Position numbers and translations under genes: made by a program. 64,000 bases of DNA, taken from the NCBI GenBank assembly GCA_036346255.1, contig CM070632.1, positions 53,084,896 through 53,148,895 of the forward strand, read 5' to 3'. The notes beneath the pieces were generated by a model. It made no database searches and had not been told where the DNA came from. It was given only the letters and a program-made list of their open reading frames with translations. Source of the DNA: Ampelocalamus luodianensis. Lineage: Eukaryota > Streptophyta > Magnoliopsida > Poales > Poaceae. Positions 23,455 to 36,041 of this stretch are shown here, one piece after another. Numbering within the stretch: the first letter of the stretch is position 1; each line of letters begins with the position of its first letter.

Positions 23455-25494
23455 AGAAAGAATCTCGTCCCCGAGATTTGGGCAGAAAAGGATAGGGGCA
23501 TAAAAACTTAGTCGCTTTGTTAAAATCCGATCTCTTTTTTTTTCTCAAAGACCAAACGATTCGATCTTCAACCAATACCACTTTTATGTCGGCATTTTTG
23601 GTTCGGTAACATCTAATTAAAATCCATCAATCATATTTAGTCTAAGGCAAACACACTCCAATCTATTGTTCCACAATTTATACGTTAATCTCCGAAATCA
23701 CTTACTTCATTGTATTATTCCAAACCACCATAAATTCCTAGGTTTGGTTTGATTTCAATAAATTTTCACAATCCATAAGTGAGCTCAAACAACTATTAAT
23801 CCACTCACACAATATAAATCATGTTTTAACTCCAATATCCATCACAGTCTCTAGAAAACTAATAATCCCAAGTGAAACCACCATATTACTCACATATTCT
23901 ATTACACTTGCTTTAAAAATTTCTAACATAGGGTATCTCCAATATAACTCCCAAATCGCGTGAGCACTAGAGAACCATATTTCAAAGCCTATAATCCACC
24001 CATGAATTATTTGTTGGTTTTCAACAATTTTCCTCACCAATTTTAAATTCCAAAAAGAGGGTAAGTCTATGCAAGATCAACTTGCTTCTTCCAATAATGT
24101 CTCTATATTTATGCTTCTCAATCCTTCTATTAGCATGGTCAATCTACTTGCAATAACTAGTCCACAAATTATTTCAAATCAATCTTTTAAAGTATAATCC
24201 ACTCATCCCTATTGTAGGATCTAATCAATAATCAAAATCAACACAATCATCCAAGGTTAAAGATATACCTCCTTTATACAAAGTCAACTCCGACCTAGGT
24301 ATATCAAATCATCAAAAAGATCATCCATCCAAGATGAGTTTGTAATCCATTCATAATCCAAATAGTTTGAATCACTAACTTTGTACAAATCAAATTATCT
24401 ACAATAATCTTAGTTCAATTAAACAAGATTAACTCGATGTCCTCCACAATCTGCTTATGCTCAAGTATTAGTTAGTTCCAACCACCACATTTAATCATCC
24501 CTAACTGATCCAATTATATCATCCTTGGGACAACTATTCCCAAAGAGATAAATCTCCCATTCAATCCTCATAGTCATCCACTACATGACTATTCAATCAA
24601 CTAATCATTCCTCAACTCTAAAAGTATTACGATTTGGTTATATACTCAAGTACAACTTCACAAATTTCAATTAAAATCTTAAGTATCCACCAAAATTTGT
24701 AATATCATCACCGTTTCAAATTATAACTTTATCACACTAAACCAAAATATGACTAACAATCTTATTGCCATATTGACTAAGATATATCTTTAATCTAAAT
24801 CTCCAAGTGAACCGATAAATTAATTATTCAAGCCTACTACACGTGTCTATGAGTTCCACCTTCATATTTCTTCTATGCAAATCCAACATCACTTGTTGGC
24901 AAGTTGACACCTCACTACAATGGTTCCGTTTATACTCATATCATAACCTCTAATGGTAACATCTACCATAATCCACACTTGATCTCACAAAGGTTAATAT
25001 CTCTCGATTCGAAAATCTAATTAACTCTTCTAAGATCATATTCAGGGATCATGAGTAATAATTCAATTTCTCAATTATCATATATCACTTTGACAATGCA
25101 CAACCACCAATATCAACAAAACATAAAAGATCTAATTAAAGATAAAGTAGCAGTTATTCAATCATATCCTTCTCTTCCCCGACTCCGCTATCAACTCTTA
25201 ATCAACATGCGACTTCCATTAAAGAGACGAGAGGGAAAAGCATAAGATAGGGGAAAACAACAGGGTAAGGTTCTTTATTTAATTTTAGTGATTTTAAGCT
25301 TTAAAAATACAAGAACCAACTCAAAACAAATGAAAAAGAAAGCAGTAGGTATAGCACAAGATACAAATAAAATACGGTTAGTTTTCCGACATCATTGCAA
25401 TACAACCCACCCGTGGGCGATGCACAACTACTTGGAACAAAAGAGAGCAAATGATCACTACAAAATCCAGCGTCTACCAGCTAAGTAATAATAT
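23455..25494 (-). other. LARD interior: pol-like tail, then AT-rich non-coding DNA
   Basis: The first 50 bases, read on the minus strand, encode NLGDEIL and GGRF-type residues. This is the usual C-terminal end of grass chromovirus polyproteins, and it also matches the outer element at 32260. The remaining 2 kb is AT-rich and has stops in every frame, with no protein domain seen. Confidence 0.55.
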
Positions 25495-25524
25495 CATTAG
25501 GGCGTATAAAATCTAAGAATAACC

Positions 25525-26250
25525 CTAATTTAACCCTAGTATCATAGCAAGGCATCGTCTTCTTGTCCTTTCGCCGATGCTCTGGACACGAGAGAAACCT
25601 ACGAGCATGCGAGCTTGACGTCTTGGTCCAAGATTGAGTACTTGCCCTCCCACTTCGGGAAGACGGTACTTTGGTGGTGCAGACACATATGGAGAGACCT
25701 CGTTCTCCCCATAAAGCACATGCCGGTCCACAAGTCCCATGTTGCGTATGGGTTGTAGACGCTCTTGAGCCATGGTGAGACGATGCCACGTCTCCTATAA
25801 CTCATGCATAGTGCAATGATGGATCTGATCCATGATGTGGATCAATCTTGCCAGCTGTTGCACTTGAGTGTCTTTCCCAGACCGGATCCGGACAACAGTG
25901 TTCACTTCTGCGCCACGTGCTTGCATAGGAAGGTGGTAGTATGGAGGCTGAGCTAACTTCGTCAAGTCATGACGAAGATGGCTCAGTGCCACACGAGCCA
26001 CTTCCTGCAATGCCGTGGCCACAGAGGTGCCACGCGCCTGGAATCCGTATGGGATACTCCTTGTCACGTGTCTGGCAAAGATATTGACCACTGCCAAGTA
26101 CTCCTCCATCCCTGATCCTTTGTCGCGTACATAGATGGAGTAGGTTGGCTGATATGTGAAGTTCTCTCTCCACATCAGGGTTCTAAGTAGTGCCGGGTAT
26201 CCGTCTACATCTTTTGCTTGGGTCTCTTTGACAAGGTACTATCGACTCAT
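25525..26250 (-). pseudogene. Broken ORF of unknown function in the LARD interior
   Basis: Read on the minus strand from the ATG at 26248-26250, one frame runs about 240 codons with two in-frame TAG codons (26239-26241 and near 25795). It encodes MWRENFTYQPTYSIYVRD, later QEVARVALSHLRHDL-like helices, and further on MAQERLQPIRNMGLVDRHVLYGE and VQSIGERTRRR. It has no cysteine knuckle, protease or RT motif. Composition and frame length suggest a once-functional protein, perhaps an accessory or gag-like one, but I do not recognise a named domain. Its position just after the primer-binding site is where gag would lie. Confidence 0.5.
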
Positions 26251-26449
26251 CTAAGGACAAGAAGGGCAAGAAGAGCTAATTTGTACTTCAAATGAGAATA
26301 AGGTGAGAAATGATACTAAGATGGATGAGGAATAAAAGAGATTCCTAACTTAGTTTTTCTCAAATTAGTTTGATACTTTGAAAATAATTTTACACCAAAG
26401 GACTGGCTAAACTTAACGCTCATGCTATATCTAACCTACAGTCAGTATG

Positions 26450-26461
26450 GCTCTGATACCA
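26450..26461 (-). promoter_or_regulatory. Primer-binding site (initiator tRNA-Met)
   Basis: Minus strand TGGTATCAGAGC lies four bases from the end of the right LTR. It is complementary to the 3' end of plant initiator tRNA-Met, the usual primer of chromoviruses and many plant LTR elements. Confidence 0.92.
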
Positions 26462-26465
26462 ACGC

Positions 26466-29400
26466 TGTGGGGACCCCGGAGTTATCGCCATAAGACCGAG
26501 ACTAATCAAGGTCTTAGGGACATAACTCTAGATCTCCGGTAAATGGATTCCAACTTAACTCGATCCAAATGAGAGGCTTGACTATTGCTAGGGCCCCGAC
26601 GATCATGCGCGCCGCTCCTCTGCGAGCACTGCATGATTGTTGGTTCTCCCACAAGTCGAGCACTACACTTAGTGAGTTAAATAGGAAGCCACGAACAGCG
26701 AGTACGACTTATATTGGCTCCCAAGATCAGCGACCAATATAGTCATACTCTCATACAACATTGCTCACATCCATACAACATTCATACATAAACAGTACAA
26801 AAGTGATACATCCAAGTTTCAAGTTTACAACTAATACAAGTGGCCGACCGGCCAAATCCAAATAAGAGTATTAGGTAGCAGCGGAAACAAGTAAATAAAC
26901 CAAAAGACCAGCAGTGGTATGCCCCATAACCCATCGGCAACCGACTGGGAGCTAAAGATAGCACGCTACTCATCGGTCTCATTATCTTCCTCACCTGTAA
27001 AAGCCAGCAAACATCTGGCTGAGTACAAAAGAGTACTCGCAAGTCTTACACAAATAAAAATAGTTATGCATAAGGTCATTCAAAGGAAGGGCTCATATTG
27101 GCTTAATTTTGCGAAAGAGACGCAACATTGAACAACCTACACATACTAGTTTTTCAAGTGCCATTTAAAAATCAGATTGGAGGTAGAAGTAAAGCATGTG
27201 AATAAGTAATAAATTTGATAACAAATGAATCATACCAAAAACAAAGTGGCGGTCCACTTTGATACAACAACAAGCATGAACATCCCATTCATGACGATAC
27301 CAAGTTATAACCACAATTTGAATTCCAAGTCTAACAATAAGCAGCCACAGGTTTCAAGCGGTCGTCCATAACCGCGGACACGGCTATTCGAATAGATTTA
27401 TACCCTGCAGGGGTGTACTACTTTACCCACACGACTTGATTAGCCCGTAAGCCTCCAGATGCCTCCGAATATAGCATACTTCCTATGGTATGCCGGCCGG
27501 GTAAATCAAGATACGGTTGTTTTTAGCAAGAAGATCCCATTGAGCTAAGTCCCTCAACCCATGGCTCCTAGGAAACACAAGACGTTAACGCCTCCATCCT
27601 ATATATCCTAGGAAACACAAGACGTTAACGCCCCCATCCTATCGGCCCAAAGGAACACGGGATTTCACGGTCTCATGCCCTTACAATTTCACCACCGTGG
27701 GACTCAACACAATAAAACCTTCCCCTACTTAACCATACGGCACCCATATACGCGCGTGATAGCACGAGTTTTACTTGAATTGCAACAACCCAAAGTTCGG
27801 TCCTTAATTGTCCAGACAAGTCAACCACTTACCCAAAGCTCGTGCACAAAGCACCATCACTAACCAACACTTGTCCAGACCAAAAGCTCATTTAAAATAA
27901 CAAAATTTAACTCATAAAACATATACAAAGATCTGAAACAAAGGTATATAATGACAGTTGTGTGTATCCCATAATTGGCGGGCTATTCCCGACAATCGAG
28001 CTACCGGTTCTAGACTTGCATGGCTAAGCAACTCGAACAACAGTATTACAAACATCCTATCATAATTATTTCAGTACTGGGGTAATTCATGGATAGCCAC
28101 AATGACAACATAATAGGATGTGTCTAACTATTCATCACAAAAATAGCGACATTATATAACTACCATGCAAGCAATTATCATTGCATCTACCCTAACAAAT
28201 CTGGGATCAAATATGATGCAAAAAAAGAAAGTTCAAAGGATGCTTGCCTTGCTGGTAGTTCACTTGCTCACTCTCGGTTACTTACTCTCATACTTCCGGC
28301 AACTCGGCATCTAAAGAAAGGCGATATCGAATAAACACCGAGAAATAGCCCAAAAACTCAAATTGCTCCAAAATGCATGAAATTTATACAGTAGCTATAT
28401 TATGATTTTAAATGAATTTAGGTACAAAAATTATTTCATTTGGAGTTTATATGAGAGAGTTATAGTAGTTTGAAAATCAGATTTTTGGAAAATGTTGAAA
28501 ATCAATGTTCTGTTACTGTTCATCCGAATTTAATTGTTTTGCGAAAATTTGTAGAACACTGGTAGGGATAATCTTTACATGGCATGAAAGGTAATTAAAA
28601 TTTATGATCAATAAAAATTGAATCACCTCATTTAGAGTTCATATGAATTAGTTATGAATTGTTGAAGTTAAAAGACTTTTTCGTATAAAAATAATTCTTT
28701 TCTGATTTTGCTACTGCATTAAATAATTTTTATAGGTAGGATGACCTAGCCTCTGCCATTACAAGTGGGGTCTATGCATTTTATTTTCTTTTCAATTTAT
28801 TTCCTAAAGGAAGAACATTTACCGACAATCTAACTCTCTCATAAGCATATACTTAACCGATTCTCCGGTGTCGAATCCAATCACATGCATAACACTCTCC
28901 AATCATATTCTCATATCGTGATCTAAATCCCATACTAACCTCCACTAGGACATTATCAAGGTAGTCAATCCATCGAGTGATGCCCGAACTCACGATCTTC
29001 CAAAATACAACCTATCCAGATAATTACACTAAATCCACCGACTCATGGGCATAAGACCATAATTGAATCCATCGATCGTTCTCTGATATACTATTTAAGC
29101 TAATGCTAACTATCTAGCTCTACTAGTCTCGCCTCGGCAAATCACAATCGCATACACTCAATTTTCCACCGATCAAGGTTTAATTGACAAACCGATACCT
29201 AATGAACTTTACAATTTAAGAACACATTCAACATTTAAAAGCTCACTAATAAATCAACTTACATCCATTTCACCGGGCTAGTCGTGTACGACAACTACTA
29301 ATCCAATCACATATGTGCCTCTACGATCGACTAATAATCATTTAGCTACTAATCCAAAAGAGAGTAAAATTGCATCAACTCGGCACATGGGACTTACCTA

Positions 29401-31871
29401 CTAATTACATGGCAATCCAAATATTTATCCGCAATCAAATAATCCATTCCTACCTTCTTCCAATTCTAGCATGTACCACTCACATAAATATTACTTAAGG
29501 CATCCTACCAACTTGCTCGCGATTAAATAAATCGTCTGATTCAAAATCCATATTTCCATAAATATCATCACAAGAGCTATCCATCAAGTATTAATTCATA
29601 ATATCCTTATGCGTCCAAACTCCAAAAATTACTAATCCAACGAGAGGATACTCTCCAATTAATTTATCATCTAAGATCACCACAATTTCCATACGGCTCC
29701 AAAATAATATTGTCCGATCAACAATCCCACAATATACTTAATCCGGCATTCATCGAGCAACAATACACAAATTTGCTACAACAATCTAATCATTCGCATT
29801 CACCAATATATATATATCCACTCATAATCACGCCTACGTACCAATAAGACATAACCGGAGAGTTATATCGGTCTTAAGCTACCAAATCATTTTTACAAAT
29901 AAACATGCATAAATAGATGTCAAGCACATGACTAATATGTAACATGCACAACTAACATCATAGCGCGGTAACAAAAATAATACTAAAGATTTTACCGCAA
30001 CGCTAGGCGTGCGAATCACCACCGAATGACGTCTTCTCGGCTCCGCGTCCACGTCCACCGTAGTCGTCGCCGAGTTCGTTCGCGTCCGTCATCCCGGTCT
30101 TGCCGCATGCACCGTCGCCGTCCTTCGTCTCGGCTCCTCCCTCAACGCCACGTCCTCGAGCCAGGACCGAGCCTCGTTGGACCGTCCGGGGGTGCCGTGT
30201 CGCATGCATGTGTCGTCTTTGCCGACGCCATCGAGGCCGGCCACTCGCATGCACCTGTCGAGCCGTCCGCCTCTCCATGCATGCGCCGCGCCACCTCGCC
30301 ACTCACACGCGCCACCTGCTCGACGCCACCGTCTTCACGCGGGACCACACCACCAAGCCTAGCGTACTCGACTCGGCCGCCTCCACCTATGTGTCGCGTC
30401 GCCGCACGCCGTGCCACACAAAGCATTGGGCGGCACTCGTGCTCGCATCCATGGCGCCGACATCGCCGCCTCGGATGTCGCAACGCTCTCGCTCATTGGC
30501 GCCAAACACTACCGTTGATGCCGCCACGCATGTCGTGCTCTTGGGCGCGCGCCAACCGCCACCGCTTGACGCCGCCGGTGTGCATGCGGCTGTGCACCAA
30601 CAATGGCCGTGTTCTCCTAGCACCGCGCCGAAGGCTGGCGTTGCTGCGGCGATGAGCCTAGTGCCCCATGGCGACCACATGGAGCGCCCAGCCGCCGCAT
30701 GCATGGCGCGGCCTCGATGCCGTCGGTGCATCGGCCGACCGCAGACCATGCCGACGCCGCCGCCACCTTGCTCCTCTCTGCGCTGCGCCAGCTTGGCATC
30801 GCGGAGCGCCTTCATGCCGCGCTCTTGCCGGCTCCTCCACGCCGCCGCTACCTACACGCTGGTGCCTTGCCACCGCAGCTTCTGCATGCTAGCCGCCACG
30901 CTGGCCGAGCCTCGCCATTGCCGCACGCCTTGGCCACCTCCGCCTCGGCATGCCCGGCCGCACCATCGCTCTCGTGCTTCCTTCCTTCTTCTCTCCTCTT
31001 GGTCGCATCAAGCCCCACCACTGAGCTCCTCCTCACTGCCGCTACTCCTCCTTCTTCTTCAAATTGCTCAAACAATTGTGCATGCAAACTAGTTGCATGA
31101 ATAGAAAGCTTGTGTGATGAGGAAGGTGATGGTATGACATGCATGGGTGGATTCTTGATTTTGGGAGGGATTGTGAGGAGAGAAAATTGTTTGGGTTTGA
31201 GATCAAGAAGGAAAGAATGCCTTTGGCGGTGTTGTTTCTTTGGGAAAAGAGAAATGGCTTGGAGTGGATGGAGTGGCTGTGTGTGTTGGGAGAAGAATGA
31301 TTAGAGGTGAGGCTTTTTAGATGGAGTTGGCAGGGGGAGGAGAGCTTTGCATGTTGGTTCGGCTGGGAGTGGGATGAAATGGGCAGTGGAGAAAAGTAAT
31401 AAAAAGAAAGGGGAAAGGTGGCAGCTCTGTTGGGCAGTGAGAAATGGCAGTGGGAGGTGTGGTTCAGCTGGGCATAAACAAAAGTTGGTCAGTGGGGTGG
31501 AAAGGGGATGGTAGTGAGAGAAATTAGCAGTGGAATAAATAGCAGTGTATTTCTCCCACATTTTTCCAACTTGCTCAAATGACCTTGCATGCGAAAAACG
31601 ATTGCAGAAACGGAACGCCCTCGAGACGATGATCGCAACGGTATAACATGCGTTGCATGATTTTTGGTTTTCGGTTGTGATCGCGAGGAGAGAAGTTGGG
31701 GGAAAAAATGGACACGTAGGCGTCTCGTCTGCGGTTAGTCGGACTAGAAAAGAGCGACGATACTAACGCATGCAAGTTGACATGGTTTTTGGAAGGCATG
31801 CGAAAACAAGAAAATAAAAAATAATTTAATTTAAATGCGGTCTCTCGAACAATTCGATTTAATATTATTGG

Positions 31872-31903
<32 letters not shown>

Positions 31904-32046
31904 TTCATACGACTTTTAAACAACTCGATTCGATTTTAGAAGCAACATTTGAATTAATAAGGGAAAATTTTTATAACATTGCCAAATATTTATTAGATCG
32001 CCTACTTAAATATTAACATCCCGATTCTAAAAATCGGGATGTTACA
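26466..32046 (-). repeat. Giant LTR, right copy (5' LTR in element sense)
   Basis: 5581 bases, nearly identical to the left copy over most of its length. The differences are clustered in the GC-rich block at about 30085-31075, where many single G or C bases are missing relative to the other copy. It ends with a perfect palindrome, aacatcccgatt / aatcgggatgtt, at about 32016-32044. Confidence 0.92.
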
Positions 32047-32243
32047 TTCTGAACAAGTGAAGAGGAAAGGGACGACGAGGAGGCGGTGCGGGGGCATGGC
32101 GAGGGAGAGTGCGCGAGGGCTAGGGAGGAGAAGGGCTAGGTAGGCTTTCGGGAGGAATCCGAATCTTGAGCAAATTGGGAAAACTTCGAAGATTGAACCC
32201 TAGAACACAAGATCTTGCAAAATCCAAAAATTTGGATGTTACA
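32047..32243 (-). mobile_element. Remainder of the outer chromovirus-type LTR
   Basis: Follows the LARD element and ends tttggatgttaca. In element sense the LTR begins TGTAACATCCAAA, a common start for grass gypsy LTRs. It is immediately followed by a polypurine tract, which supports reading it as the LTR end separated from 15035-17817 by the LARD insertion. Confidence 0.65.
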
Positions 32244-32258
32244 AAACCTACCCACCTT
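32244..32258 (-). promoter_or_regulatory. Polypurine tract of the outer element
   Basis: The minus strand reads AAGGTGGGTAGGTTT directly before the LTR start. Confidence 0.7.
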
Positions 32259-32259
32259 A

Positions 32260-32510
32260 AAAAGAATCTCGACCCCGAGATTCGAGCTACTCAGAGAACA
32301 GCGACGGAAAGCTTGCTTTAGTTGATCTTCGCGCTCTGAGGTGGCTTCGTTTGCTGAGTGGTGGCTCCATTGGACCTTGCAAGGGCGGATGACTTGACGT
32401 CTTGTTTGCTTCTCGATGACGTCTAGGATCTTGATCGGATGCTCCGGATTAGTGAGATCTGGTTGAAGGGTGACCGCTTCAACAGGAGTCTACTCTTCAG
32501 GTACTTTCAA
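32260..32510 (-). pseudogene. C-terminal tail of a Ty3/gypsy chromovirus polyprotein
   Basis: The minus-strand frame reads PIKILDVIEKQTRRQ, then KVQWSHHSANEAT and SEREDQL. This is the conserved post-integrase tail of Tekay/Del-type chromoviruses (the family pattern is VxWxHHxxEEATWE). An in-frame TAG lies just upstream, at about 32492, and the frame is then lost. Here HHSANEATSERE replaces the common HHSPEEATWERE. The rest of pol is missing, so this is a 3' scrap of the outer element. Confidence 0.75.
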
Positions 32511-33794
32511 ACATTTCCTTCTATTACGGCCCGAAGTAAAGATGATGTGCACCTCTGACAGCTGCAGTGGTAGGTCCAACTCGGTAAACTGATGCCAACT
32601 GCTGGTTCACAACCATGTACTGGGTGCCAACTAAAAAAAAAAGCTATAAATTTTGTCTCCCAAATTGCTGAATCCAAATCTCACTACCATTGAAATCCAC
32701 CATTCCAGCATAACATAAAGTCTCCTAATTAAAAGAAATCCAAGCATTTGATTAACCTCACATTCTAGCGGTACAACAACATACCTCCCAAATCTTCCTT
32801 AGGCATATGCTTAATTAATACAATAGATTCACCACTTCGATTGCATGATTTCTCTAATTCATAAATCCACAAAATCTAGTGGCAATAATCGCATCTTTCC
32901 ATTCAATAGACTCCAAGATCATGCTAGATTCCATCCTATCCCGTTTTGGAATGAACTTCTCCAAGGATTATATTCGTGCAATTGCTTTCTCCAAAATTCT
33001 TGACTAAATCCACGACATCATTCACTTAATTCCTCAAGCATAATTATCAATTGTGACCCTCCAGAATTTCTTTGTACAAATCCAATATCTTTATTAAAGA
33101 ACCTTCCAAAAGACTGCTTGTAATTCATGAATTCAAATTTAATCTGTCAAATTATTTTATCATCGTCTATCCAATAATTATTTGGACTATCTCCCATATC
33201 AATAAGGTATCCTTCAATTATACAATCCTATTTTCAGCAATTATATGTTTGTAAGATACAACATCCCGCAATTACATCCTTCTATAATCTGATCAAGACA
33301 TATCTCTAAAATTCAACCAAAATTTCTTTTAAATCTCAAGTTCTTTGTTCAATCATGTTCAATTGAATCCAACGTTACCAATATACACAATTAATTCCAT
33401 ACTTCTTGATCTAATCCACTCTACCAAATCAATATCATGACTTAGTAATCCTAGAATCTAATCTTCAATAATCATCTAATCCTTTAATCAGATTCCAATC
33501 ATAATACATGTCTATAATCTAACATCGAACAATTATATTTCTATAATCCAATCCCCACAACTATAGTTCTATATAATTCAATCATGATTCAACTAACTTT
33601 TCCAAAATTAATATTATGATTCACTATGAAAATCCAATCTTCTTCGCATTCTACTATGTACCTTCAATGCACACCTATCTCAATTCCAAGTTTCCAGCCA
33701 ACATCGTAATCAACTCAAGATTCGATGCAAATCTAATTTCTCCTAATAATCACATCGGTACTTCAGATTCCTGAATCCTTCATGAATAGTCAGA
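32511..33794. other. AT-rich degraded retroelement interior, no frame
   Basis: Continues from the chromovirus pol tail as AT-rich DNA with stops in all frames. It is similar in style to the LARD interior at 23500-25000. No distinct feature is seen. Confidence 0.45.
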
Positions 33795-34150
33795 TTTTTT
33801 TTTCACGATTATCTCCGACGGGATTTTGACACGGTGACCATCCTCGTTCACTGGTGTATCTGGAAAGAGCGTAATGAGAGAATCTTTGAGGGACGCTGCC
33901 GGCCTATGACCGATGTACTTTAGAGTATCAAAGAGAAAATCTTCTCGTGGAAGACTGCCGGTTTTGTCTCAGCTTTTTAGTGCCCTGTGTGTAACATGCC
34001 AGTGCTACCTTAGCTCGGGCGTTTGAGACTGTAAGGTAGTTTTTTATTCGAGAGAGCTTTTTTCCTCTCTCTTCTTGTTTCCTGAATCTGTTCTCCTATT
34101 CTTAATATATTTGGTCCGGAAATCTTCCAACCGGCCCGTCGAAAAAAAAA
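33795..34150 (+). mobile_element. LINE 3' end with reverse-transcriptase C-terminus and poly(A)
   Basis: The frame from about 33803 encodes HWCIWKERNERIFEG, the conserved C-terminal motif of plant non-LTR retrotransposon ORF2 proteins, then stops at 33919. A 3' UTR of about 220 bases follows and ends in a nine-A tail at 34142-34150. It is heavily 5' truncated, as is usual for LINE copies. Confidence 0.8.
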
Positions 34151-36032
34151 GCCTACAAGGTGATTTCACAGTAAAGTACTTCCGCAAACAACAAATTGAG
34201 AACAACCTGTTACAACTTACTAGTTATAAGCCAGATTTAACTGAAACAAGTTATGTTAGTCCTGAATTATATCATTTATGTATACAGTGGATGCCATGAC
34301 TTCTATTCGTGCTAATCAATTTTGGTTTACGTCTGAACCTAACAATTTCACCGTGGCTGCTTGGCATCAGAGCTAGGGAGCTAAGGGCTCACCTATTGGC
34401 ACTATTTTTTCATTAATTGAGCCTTATGTTCTCATGTGTTTGGTTGGACTTAAGGTTTGGTGTTGAGCACACATCATTTAGTTAAGCTGGAGTTAACTAG
34501 CTTATACAATCAGCCAAGCCAAAAGAACTGGAAGCAGCCTGTAAGGAGCTACAGAAATCTTGGAATGTATTTAACATTAAGAAATGGCTATGCTTCAGGA
34601 TGGAAGATATAAAAAATGCAGTCAGCAAGATATGTGAAGGTGTACCTGTTTCAGTCCAATGTGATGTGTCACCAATGCGCAGAATTTAGTAACCTTTGTC
34701 AGGGTTGAGCACTTGAGCTCATTTCGTTGTTGCATTGGCAGCACATGACTTCAGCATGTAGAAGCAATCGATGACCATCTGCCGTTCTCAAACAAATGTC
34801 GTGCACTGCAAGATGTTCCTACCAGGTACAGTTTCTTAGTAGAAACTGACATAAGAAACTGACATCTCACATGGTCGAAGTGTTCACACACTTCAATCCA
34901 AAATGTGATATGATTGCTCGGGGTTCACTTAAACGCAATTCGTTTCAAACATGAAAGGGAAGGGTGTATATATATAGCGCAGAAAAACACACTTCATAAA
35001 CTCTGCAAAATAGTAAGAAGCAACGTGTTACCATGGAACTGAAAATGAATGAACTGGTGAAAAGTCATTATGGCCGCCTTGTACGTGGTTTATACATGCG
35101 TTCTGGTCTTCTGGACATGGATGGTTGTACTGTTTGCTCGTTCTATCTTAATCTCAAAAAAAAAAAAATGGCACTGGGCAAATTGGCACCCTAGAGATAC
35201 AAAAATGTTGTGCTATGAATTTAAACAGCATGAAAATGCAGTGGATCTACCTTTTTGCGTCAGCTCTAAGAAATTTGTCTGAACAAATAGATGCCATTTG
35301 CATCTTGTCGCTGCAATCATCATCAGCATCGTAGCCATCCTCTTCGATCAAGTCAAAATCACTCCAGTGCTCGGAATTCTCAATGCTTTACGGATCAGAA
35401 TTCCAGAAGCCTCTCCCAGAACTTGCAGTGGATTCAAGGATGGAACACACTGTCGAACACGGAGACGGGCGTCAACTCCGCCCCGACAATCCCTCCACCT
35501 CCATCTCCATGCATCGCCGCAGCTTAACGCACGCCCCGGCCCCTGCTCCTCCTCCCCGTCCTCCTCCATCCAGCTTCTGGAGACCCCAACCGATCGTTGC
35601 GGTGGGGCTGGTCGCCGCGGGCTGGGCTTTTGGTGGTGATGTTTGGCCCATGGCCATGGATGGTGAGAGGATTTCTTCGACGGCATGTTTGGCAACAACT
35701 GGCAAGGGGAGACGAGAGTTGAGTTTGATTTTTAATCTAGATCCTGCGTTTGACAGGAGATAAGATATTGTCAGATATTTCTTCGTAACTTCTTAGATAT
35801 CTTAATTTAAGTTAGGATGAAGTGTTAAGATCTTTTACTCAATAATTCCCTCTCAATTCTCACCTCGCACCCTGGCTTTCAAATGATAAGAGTGAGACCC
35901 GCAAGCTCTTAATCTCCATCCCACCTAAATTCACATGCCCATCAATCAAATAAAAGATTTCATAACCCTCTCACCAATTCCCTCCAACCAAACAAGCCGT
36001 GTTTCTTCTGGCGTGGAAGGGAAGGAGATGGC
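34151..36032. other. Intergenic, no gene supported
   Basis: Short frames at 35290-35760 are GC-rich in the middle and could be a captured or decayed exon, but no domain or splice structure supports a gene. The rest is AT-rich. Confidence 0.45.
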
Positions 36033-36041
36033 GGATTGCAA

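Larger units (their letters stand above)
17818..32046 (-). mobile_element. LARD-type non-autonomous LTR retrotransposon, 14.2 kb
   Basis: Two direct repeats of 5623 and 5581 bases begin TGTGGGGACC and end GATGTTACA, and they bracket a 3025-base interior. Next to the right copy is a tRNA-iMet primer-binding site, and next to the left copy a polypurine tract. Both are read on the minus strand, so this is a complete LTR retrotransposon pair. The interior has no gag, RT or integrase, only a broken small ORF and a short pol-like tail. That matches large retrotransposon derivatives, which depend on enzymes from a related autonomous element. No 5-bp target duplication is evident (gctgc at 17813-17817 versus ttctg at 32047-32051). 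Confidence 0.9.

Noticed and set aside
30100..31092. 330-codon frame in the right giant LTR
   Set aside because: It uses a different reading frame from its counterpart in the left copy, so it is not a conserved protein.
34355..34395. Primer-binding-site-like tggcatcagagct
   Set aside because: One mismatch to the iMet site, but no LTR end precedes it and no gag follows.
35291..35763. Short GC-rich frames possibly representing an exon
   Set aside because: No domain, no consistent strand and no splice partner; left as unassigned.
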